From positions 623,797 through 687,796 of the forward strand of contig CAJNDS010001746.1 in NCBI GenBank assembly GCA_905221605.1: 64,000 bases of DNA, written 5' to 3'. The position numbers and the translations under genes are program-made. The notes under the pieces were generated by a model. That model had not been told where the DNA came from. It saw only the letters and a program-made list of their open reading frames with translations, and did not search any database. Below are positions 63,396-64,000 of the stretch, piece after piece (position 1 is the first letter of the stretch; every line of letters begins with the position of its first letter). The stretch comes from Symbiodinium natans (lineage: Eukaryota > Sar > Dinophyceae > Suessiales > Symbiodiniaceae).

Positions 63396-63820
63396 TGAAC
63401 CTGCTGTCGACGGACCGGTCCCGCCGGGCGGGACCCTGGTGCCGTAGCAGGGACATAGGCAGCACCGGTAGGGACCATGGCCAGCTCCCTAGCCGCGGCG
63501 CTGACGTCCACCCGCGGCGGACTGTCGCCTCCAGCGCCCGAGGCCTCAGGGACTAGCTCGGAATCCTCTTCTTCTTCCTCTTCATCCTCGTCCTCCTCTT
63601 CGGCGTCATGGAGGAACTTCATGACTTTTCGCCAGAGAGCCGCCTCTTGCTCTGGCGTTGTGCTGACCCCATCCCGCTTGGACAACGGACGGCTGCCGGT
63701 CTCCCTACGCCACTTAAGCCAAGCGACGTAGCTCATCCGCTCGGGATAGGGAACGTCACCACCCTCGATCGCTTCGAGGAGGGTGACGCCCTCGGCCTGA
63801 CCTGCAACCTCTGCGGACAT
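63314..63820 (-). CDS. Gag N-terminal part
   Basis: The likely start is the ATG at 63,820 (MSAEVAGQAEGVTLLEAIEG), because upstream sequence is a tandem repeat. It contains YVAWLKWRRETGSRPLSKRD, then a strongly acidic run (EEEDEDEEEEEED), then a Pro/Ala-rich stretch. The true frame leaves near 63,395-63,430 for the next Gag frame. No domain can be named from sequence alone. Confidence 0.65.
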   Translation of the reverse strand: MSAEVAGQAEGVTLLEAIEGGDVPYPERMSYVAWLKWRRETGSRPLSKRDGVSTTPEQEAALWRKVMKFLHDAEEEDEDEEEEEEDSELVPEASGAGGDSPPRVDVSAAARELAMVPTGAAYVPATAPGSRPAGPVRRQQVQCQAPQRACKRSCARFSVQTKNRSRTT

Positions 63821-63900
63821 CGCCGCGCCTTGGTTAGCAGGCCGCAGGCGTGGCACACGGAGCGCCGCGCCTTGGTTAACAGGCCGCAAGCGTGGCACAC
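63821..63900 (-). repeat. Two 38-base direct repeats upstream of Gag
   Basis: CGCCGCGCCTTGGTTAGCAG-type blocks at 63,821-63,858 and 63,863-63,900 differ at two positions. They lie just upstream of the presumed Gag start, in the leader of the element. One minus-strand frame reads VCHACGLLTKARR twice. The element continues past the end of the window. Confidence 0.85.
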
Positions 63901-64000
63901 AGTCCACGCGTCCAGGTCACGGACCGCGACAGACAAGCAAAGCAATGCTTGCCCACTCGGGCCGTAGGCACAAGAGCTGTACGTTTCCCAGAACAGCCCC

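Larger units (their letters stand above)
52876..64000 (-). mobile_element. Large Ty3-type retroelement with permuted pol, 5' end beyond the window
   Basis: More GC-rich than its surroundings. In element order (high to low coordinates) it encodes Gag with two CCCH fingers, aspartic protease, a zinc-ribbon-like and hydrophobic segment, RT thumb plus RNase H, an integrase with HHCC and DDE motifs, a Rossmann-like region, and finally the RT fingers-palm with YVDD. The 3' junction is sharp (52,875/52,876). The terminal about 450 bases carry two 36-base direct repeats but no obvious TG...CA end, so whether this is a complete LTR cannot be judged. Coding blocks overlap in successive frames. Long frames of over 1,100 codons without stops suggest a young element. 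Confidence 0.85.

Noticed and set aside
54284..63820. Assignment of the retroelement to the Ty1/copia class because integrase precedes the RT palm
   Set aside because: The RT, RNase H and integrase motifs, including the GPY-like module, resemble the Ty3 class; only the order is odd.

Overview
The window reads as eukaryotic nuclear DNA from a gene-sparse, repeat-rich genome, most likely a dinoflagellate alga. The support is: a retroelement whose Gag carries CCCH zinc fingers, degenerate TTTAGGG telomere-type repeats inside the sequence, very long stretches without open frames, and one long intronless gene for a secreted protein. No bacterial operons, ribosome binding sites, rRNA, convincing tRNA or CRISPR array were seen. 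The lineage is an inference and was not checked by any search.

Layout. 1-7,300: mostly unrecognised DNA with short interleaved repeats (1,020-1,223), a 30-base G run (3,379), a long pyrimidine-rich microsatellite (3,790-4,470), a possible host-gene fragment (5,582-6,327) and degenerate telomere repeats (6,458-6,626). 7,300-47,600: a tandem duplication of a roughly 19-20 kb unit. Copy A is about 7,300-27,650 and copy B about 27,660-46,500; copy C (46,510-47,597) is only the beginning. Each copy starts with an array of 255-267 bp monomers and roughly 1 kb composites, followed by about 15 kb of mostly non-coding sequence with protein-like islands that are frameshifted or stopped in one or both copies. 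The copies differ by many indels, private insertions, copy-number changes and a roughly 0.4 kb internal inversion. 47,616-48,900: T- and G-rich DNA.

48,900-51,818 is the one intact, recognisable host gene. It encodes a predicted secreted 972-residue protein: signal peptide, three Cys-rich repeats, a PI-PLC-X-like domain, three more Cys-rich repeats, and a PPT2-like palmitoyl-thioesterase domain with its Ser-Asp-His triad.

52,876-64,000 (end of window) holds a large retroelement on the minus strand, inserted in another fragment of the duplicated repeat. It encodes Gag with two CCCH fingers, an aspartic protease, RNase H and a Ty3-type integrase. The reverse transcriptase is split: its C-terminal part plus RNase H lies before the integrase, and its catalytic fingers-palm half with YVDD lies after it. 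This permuted order is the most unusual feature of the window. Adjacent coding blocks overlap in different frames, so the element is either frameshifted by mutation or assembly error, or uses frameshifting.
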